Positions 38,238-41,189 of a stretch of DNA of 41,189 nt are shown piece after piece (position 1 is the first letter of the stretch; every line of letters begins with the position of its first letter). The notes under the pieces are model-generated. The model worked only from the letters and a program-made list of their open reading frames with translations, was not told where the DNA came from and searched no databases. Made by a program: the position numbers and the translations under genes. Origin of the DNA: Nocardia paucivorans NBRC 100373 (lineage in GTDB: Bacteria > Actinomycetota > Actinomycetes > Mycobacteriales > Mycobacteriaceae); contig NZ_BAGE01000023.1 in assembly GCF_000308675.1 (NCBI RefSeq), positions 1 through 41,189 on the forward strand, read 5' to 3'.

Positions 38238-41189
38238 ACGAGACCGTCATCCCAGGGGTTCCGGAGGAGATCACCCGCTGGATCATCGGGCATTCCCCGG
38301 TCGGTGACGTGGCCGGTATGCGCGATATCGCGACGACGTTGGCCGGTTCGGCGACCCAACTCGCGGGCATCGTGGGCGAGGTGGAGACGATGCTCGAACG
38401 GGGTCTCACGTCCGTGATCGAAGGGCAGATCGCTGCAGGCCTACAAGTCGCATTGGAGCGACAGGTCGAAGACGGTCACAACCAGGTCGAGGCGCTGCGG
38501 GAGCTGTCGAAGCTCATGCACGAGGCGTCGAACGTCATCGAGCTGGAGCAGCTGACCGTACGGGCGATCGGTATCGCGATGCTGCTGACCATCACCGCCA
38601 GTGTCGGTACCCAGGCGCTGCTGGCCCGTCTCCGGGCCAAGGTCGCCGTGGAGGCGGCGCGGCGGCGCACCATGGTCTGGCTCACGCAGCGGCTGTTCGC
38701 TTTCGGGCAAACCTTCCCACGCATGGCGTCGGCGGCGAGTGGATTGCTGATGGGGGCGGGGTTCATGGCCGGCGCGTCGGCGGCCGCCCAGTACATCCAG
38801 ATCGAGCGGGGACAGGGTCGGCCGGGACGAGTCACCGAGATGGATTGGGGGAAGGTCGGTGTGGCGGCGGCGGCCGGTGCGGTTGGTGGTGCGTCGGGGG
38901 CGGTGGCCGCGCGATGGGTGATGCCGTGGCTCAACCGCCGGGCTGTGGGGGCTGGTTTGCCGTTGCCGGCGGTGTGGGCGGTGGTGGGTACCGGTGGTAT
39001 CAGCGGTGCCGTGGGTGGTTTGACCGGGGGGTTGACCGCACTCGAGTTGTCCGACAGCGGGTTCGGGGTGCGCGACCTGGTCGAGATGGTGTTGATGGGT
39101 ATCGGTGGGGGAGCCGTGGGCGGGCTCGGTGCGGCGGTGTATGCCGCTCGCACTGGTGCGGCGGCACCGGCGCCGGGATCGGTGGAGGTGGGGAAGTCCG
39201 GGTCGGATGTGGGTAACAGGAATGAACCCATCCCCCGATCCGGGCTCACTTCGGGTCGGAATCGTCCCCGTAAAGAGGTCGTCGGTGATGCCGTTTCCTT
39301 GCGTGGGCCCGGTTCCGATGGCGGGGATGGGCATGCGCGTCGGCCCGAGTTGTCGTCGGAGTTGGTGCGGTTGGGTCGGGAGATCGCGAGTGAGGTGGTG
39401 CGTGATCCGCGGCTCGATGATGTTGCGCCTGGGGGGCGTTCGTTGTTGGAGTTCGCTGCCGGGCAGGTGTCGGAGGTGTCGGGGGGTTCGGGGCGGTTTC
39501 GGGAAGTGGGACTGCCGCAATGGCAGCAGATGGCCGATGCGCAGGCGTTGCGGTTGTTGGCGGGGTTGCAGGGGGGTGCCGATACACCGCCGGGGGTGGG
39601 TGCCTTTGATGCGGCGTCGCCGCCCGCGTCGCCGGGGTCGGGGGTGGCACCATCCTCTGGCTCTGGCTCTGGCTCTGGCTCGGGGCCGGGGTCGGGTCGG
39701 GGGCCGGGGTCGGGGGTGTGGTCGAAGGTTTTCGAGCAGTTTCAGGTGGGGGTGGTGGGGGCGGATGCACCGGTGTCGGGGGCGGGGTCTGTGGGGGGTG
39801 CGCCGCAGGCGGGGTCGATGAGCGGTAGGGCGGTGGTGGCGCCGCAGATGGTGTTGGCGGGGACTGTGGTGGGGTCCGGTGCCGAGGTCGGTGGTGGTGT
39901 GGTGGCCGGGACGGGGTCGGTGGCCGGTGGTGGTGTGGTTTCGGGGTCGGTGGTGGGTGTGCACGGGCCGCCGGCGGTGTCGGGGCCGGGGACGCATGTG
40001 GCTGCCGCGTCGGAGGTGGGGGGTGCGGCCGGGGTGTCCGGTGGGGGTGTGGATCCGGTCGGGTTGAGGGGATCGGTTGTTGGTGGTCGGGATGTGGGGG
40101 TGTCGGGTCGGGGTCCTGGTGTGGGTTCGGTGGGGGAGGAGCCGGGGTTTGTGGGTGTGGGGTCGGTCGATGATTCGGTGCCGGTTGGTGGTGGGTCGGT
40201 GGAGGGGCGGCCGGTGGTGGGTCGGGATGCGCCGGGCTCGGGTGCTTCGCCGCAGGTACCCGCTCAGCAGCAGGTGTCTTCGGTCCAGCAGCAGGTGCCT
40301 GGGCAGCAGGTGCCTTCGGTCCAGCAACAGGTTCCTGTACAGCAGGCCTCGGCTCAGCAGGTGTCCGGGCAGCAGGGTGCCGCGGTTCAGCAGGTTTCGG
40401 CCGGGAGTTCGGTGTCGCCTGCGGAGGTCAAGGGGCATTCCGGGGCGGCGGTGACGGCGTCCGACCGGCACGGCACACCAACACCATCATCGGTGGGGAC
40501 ACAGACATCGGTGGGGACACAGAAACCGACCGAGGCCACGGCCCCTGCTTCGACCGGGGCGTCGGCGCCACCGGCGGCGACGGTGGCGGGTGCTTCGAGT
40601 TCCGGGGCGGTGACCTCGGGTGCAGATATTTCGGTTCCGGGGTCGGTGGCCGCGGGTGCGGGCGTGTCGAGCCCGGCCTCGGCGGCGGTGCCGGCGGTCG
40701 CGGCGATGGCCTCGGTGTCGGCACCCGTCGACACCGAGGGCGAGCTCGACTCGCCGCCGACGACGGACCCCGCCGCGAGTCCCGCTGCGCCCCTGCCCTC
40801 GGCGGCCTCGGCCGCACCCGCCGCGACCACCGACACCCCCGCCACACCCCCACCGGCCACCGAATCCACCCTCCCCACCACGGCCTCCACCCCGGCCACC
40901 GCCGCTCTCGCCACCCCCACCGACCCCACCACACCCGACCACACCCCCACACCACCCGACGAAGCCCCAACCCCCACACCACCCGACGCCACCCCCCACG
41001 TCCCCCTCACCCACCCCGACCCCCACCCGACCCCCGAACACCCCACCGACCACCCCGACCAGTGGAACCAACCCCACGGCGACCACATCACCACCCCCGG
41101 CACCCCCCTACCCCCCGCCGGCCCGCCGGCCGACGCCATCCCCGCCCTGCCACACCACACCCACCCGATCACCCCCACCCACCCCAACG
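38234..41189 (+). CDS. Giant ESX-type repetitive exoprotein, N-terminal 985 residues (3' end outside window)
   Basis: Open from GTG 38234 (overlapping the previous stop) to the window end, with no stop in 985 codons. Residues ~1-110 are a WXG100-like helical domain (VPEEITRWIIGHSPVGDVAG, then ETMLERGLTSVIEGQ). Residues ~110-305 hold several Gly/Ala-rich hydrophobic segments (AIGIAMLLTITASVGTQALL; ASGLLMGAGFMAGASAAA; GVAAAAGAVGGASGAVAARW; LVEMVLMGIGGGAVGG) like the CpnT-type channel N-domain. Residues ~370-450 are a charged helical linker. After ~480 it is low complexity: (SG)n, Val/Gly-rich, Gln-rich QQQVP units, Ala/Ser-rich, then Thr/Pro/His/Asp-rich. Codon use changes abruptly near 40,720. 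A C-terminal toxin domain is expected beyond the window but not seen. Confidence 0.8.
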   Translation, partial: MNETVIPGVPEEITRWIIGHSPVGDVAGMRDIATTLAGSATQLAGIVGEVETMLERGLTSVIEGQIAAGLQVALERQVEDGHNQVEALRELSKLMHEASNVIELEQLTVRAIGIAMLLTITASVGTQALLARLRAKVAVEAARRRTMVWLTQRLFAFGQTFPRMASAASGLLMGAGFMAGASAAAQYIQIERGQGRPGRVTEMDWGKVGVAAAAGAVGGASGAVAARWVMPWLNRRAVGAGLPLPAVWAVVGTGGISGAVGGLTGGLTALELSDSGFGVRDLVEMVLMGIGGGAVGGLGAAVYAARTGAAAPAPGSVEVGKSGSDVGNRNEPIPRSGLTSGRNRPRKEVVGDAVSLRGPGSDGGDGHARRPELSSELVRLGREIASEVVRDPRLDDVAPGGRSLLEFAAGQVSEVSGGSGRFREVGLPQWQQMADAQALRLLAGLQGGADTPPGVGAFDAASPPASPGSGVAPSSGSGSGSGSGPGSGRGPGSGVWSKVFEQFQVGVVGADAPVSGAGSVGGAPQAGSMSGRAVVAPQMVLAGTVVGSGAEVGGGVVAGTGSVAGGGVVSGSVVGVHGPPAVSGPGTHVAAASEVGGAAGVSGGGVDPVGLRGSVVGGRDVGVSGRGPGVGSVGEEPGFVGVGSVDDSVPVGGGSVEGRPVVGRDAPGSGASPQVPAQQQVSSVQQQVPGQQVPSVQQQVPVQQASAQQVSGQQGAAVQQVSAGSSVSPAEVKGHSGAAVTASDRHGTPTPSSVGTQTSVGTQKPTEATAPASTGASAPPAATVAGASSSGAVTSGADISVPGSVAAGAGVSSPASAAVPAVAAMASVSAPVDTEGELDSPPTTDPAASPAAPLPSAASAAPAATTDTPATPPPATESTLPTTASTPATAALATPTDPTTPDHTPTPPDEAPTPTPPDATPHVPLTHPDPHPTPEHPTDHPDQWNQPHGDHITTPGTPLPPAGPPADAIPALPHHTHPITPTHPN
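39656..39679. repeat. Four tandem TCTGGC hexamers
   Basis: TCTGGC x4 (39656-39679) inside the giant gene, encoding alternating Ser-Gly. In-frame expansion or contraction by two codons per unit is possible. Confidence 0.9.
40253..40400. repeat. Gln-rich CAG-type repeat block
   Basis: Repeated CAGCAG-GTG and CAGCAACAG motifs encode about a dozen units of QQV, QQVP or QQVS in the giant exoprotein. Units are degenerate, not exact copies. Confidence 0.85.
40710..40739. repeat. 11-bp perfect inverted repeat at the composition switch
   Basis: CCTCGGTGTCG (40710-40720), 8-nt spacer, CGACACCGAGG (40729-40739). DNA before it is G/T-rich and after it is C/A-rich on the same strand, within one open frame. 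Confidence 0.85.

Noticed and set aside
38441..40471. A 676-aa minus-strand open frame rich in Arg, His, Pro and Thr
   Set aside because: It is antisense to the giant exoprotein and exists only because G/T-rich repeats lack stops on the other strand. It has no ribosome-binding site and no fold-like sequence.

Overview
The window (41.2 kb, GC-rich, high GC3, GTG/TTG starts) looks like an actinobacterial chromosome of the mycolic-acid group, most likely Nocardia or a close relative. The basis is the gene content: DUF3558-type lipoproteins, WXG100-like and EspG-like type VII secretion (ESX) genes, an LprD-like/DUF3817 pair, an Rv3235-family protein, F420-type oxidoreductases, an EthA-like monooxygenase and a giant ESX-exported repetitive protein. 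No rRNA, tRNA, transposase or CRISPR array was seen.

Layout. 1-201 is the 3' end of rdgB. 314-5598 is a compact ESX accessory locus of two divergent arms. The minus arm has a thrice-frameshifted TM/WXG-like gene, an unknown gene and a DUF3558 lipoprotein. The plus arm has a second DUF3558 lipoprotein, a small helical protein, a WXG/PPE-like substrate with a Thr/Pro-rich tail and an EspG-like chaperone. 5706-6795 is a DUF397/XRE pair. 7310-16873 is a mixed block: SDR, LprD-like plus DUF3817, PadR with a FAD monooxygenase, secreted HNH nuclease operon, deazaflavin reductase, HxlR/thioesterase divergent pair, an unknown gene and a VIT-type metal transporter. 16991-22120 carries an EthA-like monooxygenase, a YdjM-like membrane hydrolase, an Rv3235-family protein, a second SDR and a DUF72 protein.

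22348-24325 is an overlapping two-gene unit (unknown protein plus XRE-ImmA/IrrE peptidase). 24519-26380 is an ABC-F ribosome-protection ATPase. Its own leader holds a promoter, an 8-codon leader peptide (MGTLLFFL), two competing hairpins and an anti-Shine-Dalgarno lying inside the leader ORF. This looks like an uncatalogued ribosome-mediated attenuator. 26721-34770 holds a helical-repeat protein, a FadD ligase, an F420/PPOX oxidoreductase, a 24-bp minisatellite, YbaB-like, PfpI, a membrane protein, PAS-GGDEF and NUDIX genes.

34878-41189 is the strongest candidate for a new system. It has a large two-part immunity-like protein, then a WXG-like protein whose C-terminal domain resembles a zincin that has lost its HExxH motif. 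Overlapping that gene by 4 bp is a giant (>985 aa) ESX-type repetitive exoprotein that runs off the window. Inside the giant ORF the strand composition flips from G/T-rich to C/A-rich exactly at an 11-bp perfect inverted repeat, suggesting a mosaic junction.
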